This document shows positions 38,769 to 46,661 of a DNA stretch of 64,000 bases, piece after piece (position 1 is the first letter of the stretch; every line of letters begins with the position of its first letter). Below the pieces are notes generated by a model. That model was not told where the DNA came from. It did not search any database and saw only the letters and a program-made list of their open reading frames with translations. The stretch is from Roseomonas acroporae (lineage in GTDB: Bacteria > Pseudomonadota > Alphaproteobacteria > Acetobacterales > Acetobacteraceae), in assembly GCF_023223525.1 (NCBI RefSeq), contig NZ_JALPRX010000016.1:1-64000 (forward strand), in the 5' to 3' direction. A program made the translations under genes and the position numbers.

Positions 38769-39089
38769 ACGCGCCGAGAAGGCGGTCGGCCTGAGGATCG
38801 TGTTGCTGTAGGAGGCGATGATCGGGCCGTCCTTCTCCGAGGCGGCGCGCGCCGCCTGCCATTCGGGATCGTTCATGAAGGCGGTCCATTTGCGCTCGCG
38901 CTCGGCGAGCGAATCCCATTCCAGCAGATAGTAGAGATCCTGGTTCGACTCGCCGATCTCCACCGTCCAGAAGCCGGCCTGCCGGATGCCGTGCCGCTCC
39001 CAGATCGCCAGAGTCGCCGCCTCGAAGCGCCTGAGCAGCACCGGCAGCCGCCCCGGCAGGCAGTGGTAGACGCGCAATTCGTGGATCAT
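38766..39089 (-). CDS. NIPSNAP family protein
   Basis: A 107-residue alpha/beta-barrel dimer-type protein of the NIPSNAP family (MIHELRVYHCLPGRLPVLLRRF). The family occurs in many catabolic contexts, and its reaction is unknown. ATG at 39089 is preceded by GAGGGAGGCC. The gene lies between a family A element, whose last bases form its stop codon, and a family B element upstream, so the whole gene is bracketed by repeats. Confidence 0.88.
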   Translation of the reverse strand: MIHELRVYHCLPGRLPVLLRRFEAATLAIWERHGIRQAGFWTVEIGESNQDLYYLLEWDSLAERERKWTAFMNDPEWQAARAASEKDGPIIASYSNTILRPTAFSAR

Positions 39090-39125
39090 CGTAAGGCCTC
39101 CCTCATTCCTCGTTGGGGATGGGCA

Positions 39126-39236
39126 GGCTAGAGCGGATCGCCGGCGGGCGGATACGCCCGGCGGCGCGGCGCCGTTCCGAAAGCAGCGGGCTGGAGCGGA
39201 ACGCGGTCCCGACCGCGTCGCGTTCTGCGCCGGTGC
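39126..39236 (-). repeat. Dispersed palindromic element, family B, copy 2 (inverted)
   Basis: In the opposite orientation to the copy at 12062, bases 39126-39165 are identical to 12140-12179. The hairpin part is more diverged: ACGCGGTC/GACCGCGT with a 2-nt loop near 39200-39217. It lies in the divergent gap between the NIPSNAP gene and a small lipoprotein gene. Confidence 0.85.
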
Positions 39237-39290
39237 AGCCCATCCGGGCTGGAAGCGCCCCCTCGAACGCCAGGACCCGAAGGAAACGCC

Positions 39291-39476
39291 ATGCATCCCG
39301 CCCTTGCCGTGCTGCTCCTGCTCGCCCTGCCGCCGCTGGCCGGCTGCACCTACAGCAGCCCGAGCCCCAGCAGCGGCAGCTCCAGCTCCTCCCGCCCCGC
39401 GCCGGACACGGTCTACCTGCCGCCGGGCACCACCGTCGTCTGCACCGGCACCGGCCGGCCCCCGCCCTGCGACTGA
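39291..39476 (+). CDS. Small Ser/Pro-rich putative lipoprotein
   Basis: A 61-residue product with a clear lipoprotein signal (hydrophobic LAVLLLLALPPLAGC, lipidation Cys 19). A low-complexity Ser/Pro stretch (about 22-37) follows, then VYLPPGTTVVCTGTGRPPPCD. I recognise no family beyond similarity to short proteobacterial lipoproteins ending in this way. Its last 64 nt overlap the 3' end of the convergent DUF2459 gene. Confidence 0.65.
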   Translation: MHPALAVLLLLALPPLAGCTYSSPSPSSGSSSSSRPAPDTVYLPPGTTVVCTGTGRPPPCD

Positions 39477-40153
39477 CGGGCGGCCAGGCGTTCCTCCGCC
39501 GGCGGCGATCCGGCGAGCGGCGCGGTCCTCGCCCGCAATTGCGAGGCGAGGACCACCCAGCGCGGCTCGATCGCCAGCCCGGCGGCGCCCAGCGCGTCCG
39601 CCGTCCAGGTGTTGCAGGTGTAGAACAGCGTGTAGCGGTACGAGGCGGCGTAGAAGTCGCCGCCGGGATAGGGGCCGGGCGCGACCGTCTCCGGCGTGCC
39701 GTCCGGCCGCAGTGCGAAGGAATCGCGCAGGAAGCGGCGCAGCCGAACCAGTTCCTCCGCCGAGAGCGGCACCTCCTGCCGTTCGGCGGCGGGAAAGGCG
39801 CGCGAGGGCGGTCCGCGCAGCGCCGTCACCATCACCACGCCCTTGCCGGGCAGGAAGGTGCGCAGCACGTCGAGCGGCCCGGGATGCGGCTCGATCATCC
39901 AGGCGTGCTGGCCGAAGCCGAACACGAAGTCGGTGGCGCCGGGGTAGCGGTCCGCCACCATCGCCAGCTCGGGACCGAGCGCCGCGGCAGGCAGTCCGAG
40001 ATCCGTGTGCCATTCCCGCGTCATCACCGTGAGCATCGTGACCGGCGGCGCGTCCGAGGCTGGCGCGGGGTAGCGCGGCGACGCGCAGGCGGCCGGCAGC
40101 CAGGCCAGGAGCAGCACCCGGCCGGCCCGGCGCAGGCGAGGGAGAAGGCGCAT
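39413..40153 (-). CDS. DUF2459 family putative lipoprotein
   Basis: A 246-residue protein of the DUF2459 (TIGR02117) family, function unknown. The family pattern is visible in the first third (TREWHTDLGLP, TDFVFGFGQHAWM) and in the Cys-containing YRYTLFYTCNTWTADAL. The N-terminus has a lipoprotein-like signal (RVLLLAWLPAACAS), so an outer-membrane or periplasmic place is likely. ATG 40153. Its last 21 codons overlap a convergent small lipoprotein gene and are poorly conserved low-complexity sequence. Confidence 0.82.
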   Translation of the reverse strand: MRLLPRLRRAGRVLLLAWLPAACASPRYPAPASDAPPVTMLTVMTREWHTDLGLPAAALGPELAMVADRYPGATDFVFGFGQHAWMIEPHPGPLDVLRTFLPGKGVVMVTALRGPPSRAFPAAERQEVPLSAEELVRLRRFLRDSFALRPDGTPETVAPGPYPGGDFYAASYRYTLFYTCNTWTADALGAAGLAIEPRWVVLASQLRARTAPLAGSPPAEERLAARQSQGGGRPVPVQTTVVPGGR

Positions 40154-40281
40154 GGCGGCGGAGGCTACGTCACGGCGCCTGCCCGGCCCAGGGACCCGGC
40201 CGCTTCGCCGCGCCGACTCCGGCCATGTCGATTCCGGCCACGTCGATTCCGGCCGCGTCGCCGGCGGCATGCAGGCCCGCC

Positions 40282-41394
40282 TCAACGCGGCAGGCTCAGC
40301 AGCAGCGCCAGCACGCCGATCGCCAGCAGCAGCGCGAAGAACGGCACCACGCCGAGGCCAAGCCAGCCGGCCAGCACCCCCGCGCACCAGGGCAGGGTCG
40401 CCGCGCCGACCACGCCGGCCGCGCCCTGCAACCCCACCGCGTGCAGCGCCACGGCCTCGCCGAGCCGGTCCGGGGTGCGTGCCATCAGCGTGGGGAAGAT
40501 CGGCGCCAGCGCCAGGCCGCACAGCGCCAGCGCCGCCACGTTCAGCACCGGCAGCGGCGGCAGCAGCAGCGCCGTGGCGGGCAGGACCGCTAGGCCGGCG
40601 AACGCCAGCAGCCGGTCCGCCCCGAGCCGCCCGACCAGCAGCCCGGCGCCGATCCGCCCACCGGTCACGCCGGCCCAGAACAGGGTGGGACCGGCCCCGG
40701 CCAGCACCGTGCCGGCGCCGCGCGCCTCGTGCAGCAGCGCGTAGCTCCATTGCCCGAGGGTCAGCTCCAGTCCGACATACAGGTAGAACAGCAGCATCTG
40801 CCGGCGCACCAGCCGGTTGCGCAGCACCGAGAGGCCGGGCGGGCCGGGCGGCGACACGGCGCCGTCCCAGACCCGGCGGGACAGGGCGAAGACCAGCGCC
40901 AGCGCCGCCAGCGCCGCGCCGATCAGCGCGTAGCCCAGCCGCCAGGACAGGCCGGCCGCGATCACCGCCGTCAGCAGCGCCGGGCCGACGGTGACGCCGA
41001 TGCCGTAGCAGGCGTGCAGCCAGTTCATGTGGCGCGGCGAGAAATGCCGCGCCGCGTAGCTGTTCATCCCGGCATCCACCGCGCCGGCGCCGAGCCCGGC
41101 GAGCAGGGCGAGCAGCAGGAAGCCCGCCCAGCTTCCCACGGCGGCCTGACCGAGCGCCGCCAGCGCCGTGGCGCCGATGCTGAGGCAGAGCAGCCCGCCC
41201 AGCCCGAGGGCGCGGATCGCGCCGCCGGTCGTGCTGCTGGCGGCGACGTAGCCGATGGCGAGCGCGGCCAGCGCCATGCCGAGCGCCGACTGGCCGAGGC
41301 CGAATTCGTCGCGCAGCGAGGGCCAGGCGACGCCGAAGGCGCCGTCCGGCAGGGCGAAGCCGATGAAGGCGAGATAGGCGAGCAGGAGCGGCAT
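40282..41394 (-). CDS. MFS transporter
   Basis: A 370-residue major-facilitator protein with about 11-12 hydrophobic segments. It opens MPLLLAYLAFIGFALPDGAFGVAWPSLRDEFGLG, a pattern seen in FucP/YbjJ-like and sugar-efflux-type MFS proteins. A substrate cannot be inferred. The chosen ATG at 41394 is the family-like start; the frame is open further upstream. The product is very Ala/Leu/Gly-rich. It stands as a single gene between the DUF2459 and phoD genes. Confidence 0.85.
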   Translation of the reverse strand: MPLLLAYLAFIGFALPDGAFGVAWPSLRDEFGLGQSALGMALAALAIGYVAASSTTGGAIRALGLGGLLCLSIGATALAALGQAAVGSWAGFLLLALLAGLGAGAVDAGMNSYAARHFSPRHMNWLHACYGIGVTVGPALLTAVIAAGLSWRLGYALIGAALAALALVFALSRRVWDGAVSPPGPPGLSVLRNRLVRRQMLLFYLYVGLELTLGQWSYALLHEARGAGTVLAGAGPTLFWAGVTGGRIGAGLLVGRLGADRLLAFAGLAVLPATALLLPPLPVLNVAALALCGLALAPIFPTLMARTPDRLGEAVALHAVGLQGAAGVVGAATLPWCAGVLAGWLGLGVVPFFALLLAIGVLALLLSLPR

Positions 41395-41613
41395 GGGATC
41401 CCGGCGGCAGGGCAGGGTGCCCATGCCCGCCGGTGCCCGGCCGCGCAACCCCGGCGCGGCGAGGCTTCCGGGCGGGGAACGGTCCCGGGGCCGCGCCCGG
41501 AGGCGCGAGGCGGAGGCGGGAGGCGACGCGGGGCGGCGCCGGGTGGAGGCCCGGATGCCCCGATGCGCGGCGCCCCCGAGGCAGAGCGCCCCTGATACGC
41601 GGCTCCCCGGGGC

Positions 41614-43224
41614 TCAGCCCCGCTCCGGCTCCAGCGTGCGCCGCCACAGCACGGCGCCGGTCAGGTCCTTGAGCAGCACGGTCATGTTGCCGCTGGCGCC
41701 CTCGATCTCGCACTGCCCGAAGAATTGCGTGCCCTCGCCCGGCGGCGCGTTGTCGCGGCCCGGCGCCTTCTGCCAGACCACCGCCGGCCCGAAGGTGTCG
41801 TCGAGCGGGTTGGGGCCGAAGCCGCCGGCCCAGAGCGGACCGCTGACGAACTCCCAGAACGGCGCGAAGTCGCGGAACCGCGCCCGGTCCGGGTGGTAGT
41901 GGTGGGCGGCGGTGTAGTGGACGTCGGCGGTCAGCCAGACCACGTTGCGCACCGCGTCCTGCCGGATGCCGGAGAGCAGCGCGGCGATCTCCAGCTCCCG
42001 CCCCAGCGGCGGGCCGTCGCCGTTGGCGATCGCCTCGAAGCGCGGCCTTCCGTCGGGGTCCCGGCCGTCCGGCACCTGCAGGCCTATCGGCATGTCGGCC
42101 GCGACCACCTTCCAGGTCGCGCGCGAGTCGCGCAGCCCCTGGCGCAGCCAGGCGAGCTGCTCGGCGCCGAGGAAGGCCGTCTCCGGCCCCGGCCGCTCCT
42201 GCCGGTTGAAGCTGTTCGGGCCGCGATAGGAGCGCATGTCGAGCATGAACAGGTCGAGGTGCGGCCCGTAGGCGATGCGCCGGTACACGCGCTCCGGCTC
42301 GTCGGGGTTGCCGCGGATCGGCGCGTAGTCGAGGAAGGCGCGCGTCGCGTTGGCGCTGAGCCGGCGGATGTGCTTCTGCGCGTAGGCCGGGTTGGCCGTC
42401 AGGTCCTTGCTGTCGGACCAGTTGTTGGTCACCTCGTGGTCGTCCCACATCCAGATCTGCGCCACTTCCGCATGGAAGGCGCGGACGTTGCGGTCGAGCA
42501 GGTTGTAGCGGTGGTTGCCGCGGAACTCGGCCAGGGTCTCGGCGACCTTGCTCTTCTCCGGCGTGACGAGGTTCCTCCAGGTGGAGCCGTCCGCCATGCG
42601 CACCTCGGCCTGCAGCGGGCCGTCGGCGTAGATCGTGTCGCCGCAGTGGATGAAGAAGTCGGCGCCGGTGCGGCGCATCGTCTCGTAGGTGGTCATGCCG
42701 CCGCGGCTCTCGTCGATGCCCCAGCCCTGGCCCACCGTGTCGCCGGACCACAGGAAGCGCACGTCCCGTGTCCCGGCGGCGCCGGGGCGGGGCACGGTGC
42801 GGAAGCGGCCGGTCACCGGCGCCGAGGCGGCGCCGGGCGAATCGAGGTCGAGGAAGGAGACGCGGTAGAAGATCTCCGAATCCGCCGGCAGGCCGCGCAG
42901 GTCGAGGCGGGCGGTGAAGTCGCTCGCCTCCGTGGCGTGCGGGCCGAGCAGGCGCTGCGCGTTGGCGAAGTCCTCGCGCGGCGACCATTCCACCAGCATG
43001 CGGGCGGTGCGGTCGGCGCGGCTCCAGATCAGCGCGCGGTCGGCGGCCACGTCGCCGGCCATGGCGCCCCATTCGGCGCGCGGGCGGGTGGCGTCGGCCG
43101 GGATCACGGCCGGCGCGCTGCCGGCCGCGATCCCCTGGCCGCGGGAGAGGCGCGCGCCGAGGCCGGTGCCGAGCAGCGTGGCGCCGGCCAGGGTCGCGCG
43201 TCGGGTGAGTCGGAAACGGGTCAT
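41614..43224 (-). CDS. phoD: Alkaline phosphatase D family protein
   Basis: A 536-residue PhoD-type phosphodiesterase/phosphatase. It has a Tat-type leader (RLTRRATLAGATLLG) and a PhoD N-domain (WSRADRTARMLVEWS). Metal-site segments are FLWSGDTVGQGWG, FIHCGDTIYADGP and MWDDHEVTNNW, followed by VWLTADVHYTAAHHY. It acts in the periplasm to release phosphate from phosphoesters. Three GTCA-type half-sites spaced 11 and 22 nt apart lie 46-85 nt upstream, a Pho-box-like array, so control by PhoB is likely. ATG 43224. Confidence 0.93.
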   Translation of the reverse strand: MTRFRLTRRATLAGATLLGTGLGARLSRGQGIAAGSAPAVIPADATRPRAEWGAMAGDVAADRALIWSRADRTARMLVEWSPREDFANAQRLLGPHATEASDFTARLDLRGLPADSEIFYRVSFLDLDSPGAASAPVTGRFRTVPRPGAAGTRDVRFLWSGDTVGQGWGIDESRGGMTTYETMRRTGADFFIHCGDTIYADGPLQAEVRMADGSTWRNLVTPEKSKVAETLAEFRGNHRYNLLDRNVRAFHAEVAQIWMWDDHEVTNNWSDSKDLTANPAYAQKHIRRLSANATRAFLDYAPIRGNPDEPERVYRRIAYGPHLDLFMLDMRSYRGPNSFNRQERPGPETAFLGAEQLAWLRQGLRDSRATWKVVAADMPIGLQVPDGRDPDGRPRFEAIANGDGPPLGRELEIAALLSGIRQDAVRNVVWLTADVHYTAAHHYHPDRARFRDFAPFWEFVSGPLWAGGFGPNPLDDTFGPAVVWQKAPGRDNAPPGEGTQFFGQCEIEGASGNMTVLLKDLTGAVLWRRTLEPERG

Positions 43225-43557
43225 GGCCCGGGGCTCCCTTGCGAAGGGCGGCAGCCTTGCCATGCCGGGATGACGCTTCGAGGAAGCCGGTGTGACGGTC
43301 CGGTGACCCGGGGCCGTGGCATCGCCGCCGCGCCGGCGCGGCGCGCCCGGTTCGGCGGAGGCGCGGAGTTTGGGCAACAATCCGCATCTCTATCGCGGTA
43401 CGGCTTCGCGATCGGGCCCATCGGCCTTGACAAGGCAAGCCGGTGATTGCCCAGAACACGAATTCCCGCTCGCTTTGCCTTCGGCGGAATGTCATCATGC
43501 GGCGCGTGGTGCTGCATGTCGCGGCGCCGCGGCACACTGGTACGGACTGGTAAAGAC
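43225..43557. other. Divergent region between phoD and the cold-shock gene
   Basis: A 333-nt gap. Near phoD it holds the Pho-box-like array at 43270-43309. The rest may be a long 5' leader of the cold-shock-type gene, as is common for that family, but I see no defined cold-box or riboswitch. A TTGACA lies near 43428-43433 without a clear -10 box. Confidence 0.5.
43270..43309 (-). promoter_or_regulatory. Candidate Pho box of phoD
   Basis: Read on the minus strand, GGGTCAC (43309-43303), CCGTCAC (43298-43292) and GCGTCAT (43276-43270) form direct repeats with 11-nt and then 22-nt spacing. The first two give the classic PhoB unit: 7-bp half-sites separated by 4 bp. The position upstream of a phosphatase gene supports it. 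Confidence 0.6.
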
Positions 43558-44526
43558 GTGTTTCCCGATAACGATCAGCAGGGTGGCGCCGGAGCCGTAG
43601 AGGCTCAGGTGAAGTGGTACAATGGCCGCAAGGGGTTCGGCTTCGTGCTCGGACCGGATGGTCAGGACGTGTTCTTCCACGCCTCGGCGCTGACCGAGGC
43701 CGGAATCGAACCGCCCGAAACCGGTGATACGCTGGTCTGCGAGATCGGTACCGACCGGCAGGGTCGGCGCCTCGTCACCAAGATCATCGAGCGCCGCCCG
43801 GGCGACGGCGCCCAGGCCGCCGGCGCGGGTCGTCCGCCGCGCCGCGACTTCGGTGGCGGCGGCTTCGGGGATCGCCCGCCGCGCCGCGAGTTCGGCGGCG
43901 GTGGCGGCTTCGGCGGTGGCGGCGGCTTCGGCGACCGTCCGCCGCGTCGCGACTTCGGCGGTGGCGGCTTCGGGGATCGCCCGCCGCGCCGCGAGTTCGG
44001 CGGCGGTGGCGGCTTCGGCGGCGGCGGCGGCCGCGTCGGTGGCGGCGGCGGCTTCGGCGGTGGTGGCGGCGGCTTCGGTGGCGGCGGTGGCCGCTTCGGC
44101 GACCGTCCGCCGCGTCGCGACTTCGGCGGTGGCGGCTTCGGGGATCGCCCGCCGCGCCGCGAGTTCGGCGGCGGTGGTGGCGGCTTCGGCGGCGGCGGCG
44201 GCCGCTTCGGTGGCGGCGGCGGCTTCGGCGGTGGTGGCGGCGGCTTCGGTGGCGGCGGTGGCCGCTTCGGCGACCGTCCGCCGCGTCGCGACTTCGGCGG
44301 CCGCGACGAGGGTGGCCCCACCTACGCCGTGGGCGGCACCGTGAAGTGGTTCGACCAGGTGCGCGGCTTCGGCTTCGTGACCCCGGACGATGGCGGCCAG
44401 GACGTGTTCCTGCACTCCTCCGTCCTCCAGCGCGCCGGCGTGCCGGACGTGCAGCAGGGCCAGAAGGTCAACCTCGAGGTGCGCGACGGCCAGCGCGGCC
44501 GTCAGGCGGTCGAGCTGAAGTCCTGA
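43558..44526 (+). CDS. Two-domain cold-shock protein with long FGGGG/RPPRR linker
   Basis: About 322 residues. Cold-shock domain 1 (about 17-78) has the RNP1-like GRKGFGFV and RNP2-like DVFFHAS. Cold-shock domain 2 (about 260-322) has VKWFDQVRGFGFV and DVFLHSS. Between them runs a low-complexity linker (about 92-255) of seven RPPRR(D/E)F units alternating with FGGGG blocks, like the RGG/FG regions of eukaryotic hnRNPs. Double cold-shock proteins are known in alphaproteobacteria, but a linker of this length and regularity is unusual. It should bind single-stranded RNA or DNA. The start is uncertain: GTG 43558, ATG 43516 and others are possible. A strong terminator follows at 44584. Confidence 0.88.
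   Translation: MFPDNDQQGGAGAVEAQVKWYNGRKGFGFVLGPDGQDVFFHASALTEAGIEPPETGDTLVCEIGTDRQGRRLVTKIIERRPGDGAQAAGAGRPPRRDFGGGGFGDRPPRREFGGGGGFGGGGGFGDRPPRRDFGGGGFGDRPPRREFGGGGGFGGGGGRVGGGGGFGGGGGGFGGGGGRFGDRPPRRDFGGGGFGDRPPRREFGGGGGGFGGGGGRFGGGGGFGGGGGGFGGGGGRFGDRPPRRDFGGRDEGGPTYAVGGTVKWFDQVRGFGFVTPDDGGQDVFLHSSVLQRAGVPDVQQGQKVNLEVRDGQRGRQAVELKS
43840..44315 (+). repeat. Internal DNA repeats of the cold-shock protein linker
   Basis: The linker DNA consists of near-identical stretches. A block of about 80 nt beginning near 44050 recurs near 44222, each including GGCGACCGTCCGCCGCGTCG, and shorter copies occur from 43850. Codons and not only residues are repeated, which points to recent duplication or gene conversion and makes the length likely to vary between strains. 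Confidence 0.85.
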
Positions 44527-44583
44527 GCATCCGCGCCGGATGGCGGCCCGCGGGGAGACCCGGGCCGCCCCGGTGACCGATGC

Positions 44584-44616
44584 GGGCCCCGGCGTCCAGG
44601 CGCCGGGGCCCTTCTT
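44584..44616 (+). terminator. Rho-independent-type terminator
   Basis: GGGCCCCGGCG at 44584-44594 pairs with CGCCGGGGCCC at 44601-44611 across loop TCCAGG, followed by TTCTTC. It follows the cold-shock gene by 57 nt. Just after it the segment CCTTCTTCGTTCGAGGC is repeated directly (about 44610-44650). Confidence 0.8.
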
Positions 44617-44796
44617 CGTTCGAGGCCCTGCCTTCTTCGTTCGAGGCTCTGCCTTCGCCGCCTGGCGCCCACCTGCGGCGCGTCCCATGCGACGGCCCGC
44701 GCCCGGTCCTTCGTCCCGGGCTGTTCGGGGCGACACGCCCGGCGACGTGAAGCCGCGCTGATACCGGTCCGCACAAGTCATCCGACGTCGAACGCC

Positions 44797-46554
44797 ATGA
44801 GTCGTCTGCGCCCCCTGAGGCACCCCGGCCGCGAGGGGGTCGTGCTGCGCGGCTGGATCCGCGGCAGCGAGGTCGGCATCGTCGCGCTGGCCACCCTGGT
44901 CGGGCTGGCGGCCGGCCTGCTGGCCGTCGCCATGGGTACCCTGGCGCGCCTGATGCACGTCGTCCTGTTCGGCATCAGCACCGGCGAGCTGAGCCAGCTC
45001 CGGCACCTGCCGGCGATCTGGCTGCTGCTGGTGCCCGCCCTGGGCGGGCTGGTGCTCGGGCTGGTCAATCTGGCCCTGGCGCGCTGGCGGCCGAAATCGC
45101 CGGTGGACCCGATCGAGGCCAACGCGCTGCATGGCGGCCGGCTCACCCTCGCGGACGGCGCGGTGGTGGCGACGCAGACCGTGCTCTCCAACGGCTTCGG
45201 CGCCTCGGTGGGGCTGGAGGCGGGCTACACCCAGGTCGGTGCCGGCATCGCCTCGCGGCTCGGCCAGTTCTTCCGGCTGCGGCGCAGCGACCTGCGCACG
45301 CTGGTGGGCTGCGGCGCGGCCGCGGCCATCGCCGCCGCCTTCGGCGCCCCGCTGACCGGTGCCTTCTACGGCTTCGAGCTCGTGATCGGCACCTACTCGC
45401 TGCTCGGCCTCGCCCCGGTGATCGCCAGCGCGGTGGTCGGCTCGCTGGTGATGCGGGCGCTGCACGGCGACATCTGGCTGGTCGAGCCGGGCAACATCGC
45501 CGAGCCGGTCGGCTACGGGGTGTACCTGCTCGCCCTGCCGCTCGGCCTGCTCTGCGGCCTCGCCGGCATCGCGCTGATGCGCGGCGTGGCGGTGACGGAG
45601 GCCCTGCTCGGGCGGCTGATCCCGGTGCCGCTCTGGCGCGTGACGGCGGGCGGCCTCGTGGTCGGCACGCTGGCGCTGGTCTCGCCCGTCGCGCTCTCCG
45701 CCGGCCACGGCGCGCTGCACCTCGCCTTCGACACGGAGATGGCGGCGCGCGGCGTCGCCCTGCTGCTGGCGGTGAAGGTGGCGGCCTCGGCCGTCTCGCT
45801 CGGCTCCGGCTTCCGCGGCGGCCTGTTCTTCGCCTCGCTGCTGATGGGGGCGCTGCTGGGCAAGCTGTTCGCCGCCGGCCTCGCCTTCCTGGCGCCGCCC
45901 GGGCCGGACCCGCTGCTCTTCGCCGTGGTCGGGATGAGCGCCTTCGGCACCGCCGTGATCGGCGCGCCGCTCGCCATGACCTTCCTGGCGCTGGAGACGA
46001 CGGGCAGCTTCCCGGTGGCCGGGCTGGTGCTGGCCGCCGTCGTCGTCGCGGCGCTCGTGGTGCGCCGGCTGTTCGGCTACTCCTTCGCCACCTGGCGCTT
46101 CCATCTGCGCGGCGAGACCATCCGCAGCGCCCACGACATCGGCTGGGTGCAGGATCTCACCGTGGAGCGGATGATGCGCCGCGACGTCCGCACGGTGCGC
46201 GACGACACCCCGATGCAGCGTTTCCGGCACGACTTCCCCCTCGGCTCGACCCAGCGCGTGGTGGCGGTGGACGCGGCGGGCCGGTATGCCGGCATCGTCT
46301 CGGTGCCGGAGGCGCATGCGACGGACGTCGCGACGGTGGCGCCGCTGCTGCAACTGCAGAAGCGCGCGCTGCTGGCGACGATGAACGTCCGGCAGGCGAT
46401 GAGCGCCTTCGACGCGGCGGAGGCCGAGGCGCTGGTGGTGCTGGACAGCGCCGGCGGCGGCCGGGTCCTCGGCCTGCTGACCGAGGCGCACCTGCTGCGC
46501 CGCTACGGCGAGGAGCTGGAGAAGCGCCGGCGCGAGGAAGCCGGCCTGACCTGA
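44797..46554 (+). CDS. ClC-type chloride channel/antiporter with CBS domains
   Basis: A 585-residue ClC protein. The membrane part (about 1-435) contains the pore-lining GASVGLEAGYTQ, with Glu where the gating Glu of GREGP is expected but without the Pro, and GSGFRGGLF in place of GIFAP. The C-terminal half ends in a CBS pair (about 455-575; VERMMRRDVRTVRDDTPMQRF and AEAEALVVLD). It would move chloride, or another halide or nitrate, in exchange for protons across the inner membrane. It stands alone behind a terminator. ATG 44797 is used. Confidence 0.9.
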   Translation: MSRLRPLRHPGREGVVLRGWIRGSEVGIVALATLVGLAAGLLAVAMGTLARLMHVVLFGISTGELSQLRHLPAIWLLLVPALGGLVLGLVNLALARWRPKSPVDPIEANALHGGRLTLADGAVVATQTVLSNGFGASVGLEAGYTQVGAGIASRLGQFFRLRRSDLRTLVGCGAAAAIAAAFGAPLTGAFYGFELVIGTYSLLGLAPVIASAVVGSLVMRALHGDIWLVEPGNIAEPVGYGVYLLALPLGLLCGLAGIALMRGVAVTEALLGRLIPVPLWRVTAGGLVVGTLALVSPVALSAGHGALHLAFDTEMAARGVALLLAVKVAASAVSLGSGFRGGLFFASLLMGALLGKLFAAGLAFLAPPGPDPLLFAVVGMSAFGTAVIGAPLAMTFLALETTGSFPVAGLVLAAVVVAALVVRRLFGYSFATWRFHLRGETIRSAHDIGWVQDLTVERMMRRDVRTVRDDTPMQRFRHDFPLGSTQRVVAVDAAGRYAGIVSVPEAHATDVATVAPLLQLQKRALLATMNVRQAMSAFDAAEAEALVVLDSAGGGRVLGLLTEAHLLRRYGEELEKRRREEAGLT

Positions 46555-46661
46555 CGGCGCCGCCGGCCCGCGGCGGCTTGCGCCATGCCGGCGGCATGCG
46601 ACACTCGCGCCCACAGGACCGGCGCCGCACCGACGGCGCGGCGAACGGGGAGGGGGCCGCC

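Noticed and set aside
39195-39223. EcfG-like promoter GGAAC...CGTT before the small lipoprotein
   Set aside because: The spacer is 18 nt and the site lies within the family B hairpin, so the match is probably chance.
39413-43537. A 1,370-codon minus-strand frame as one giant protein
   Set aside because: Only its last 247 codons match a family (DUF2459) with a proper signal peptide; the rest is a shadow of the MFS and phoD genes in another frame.
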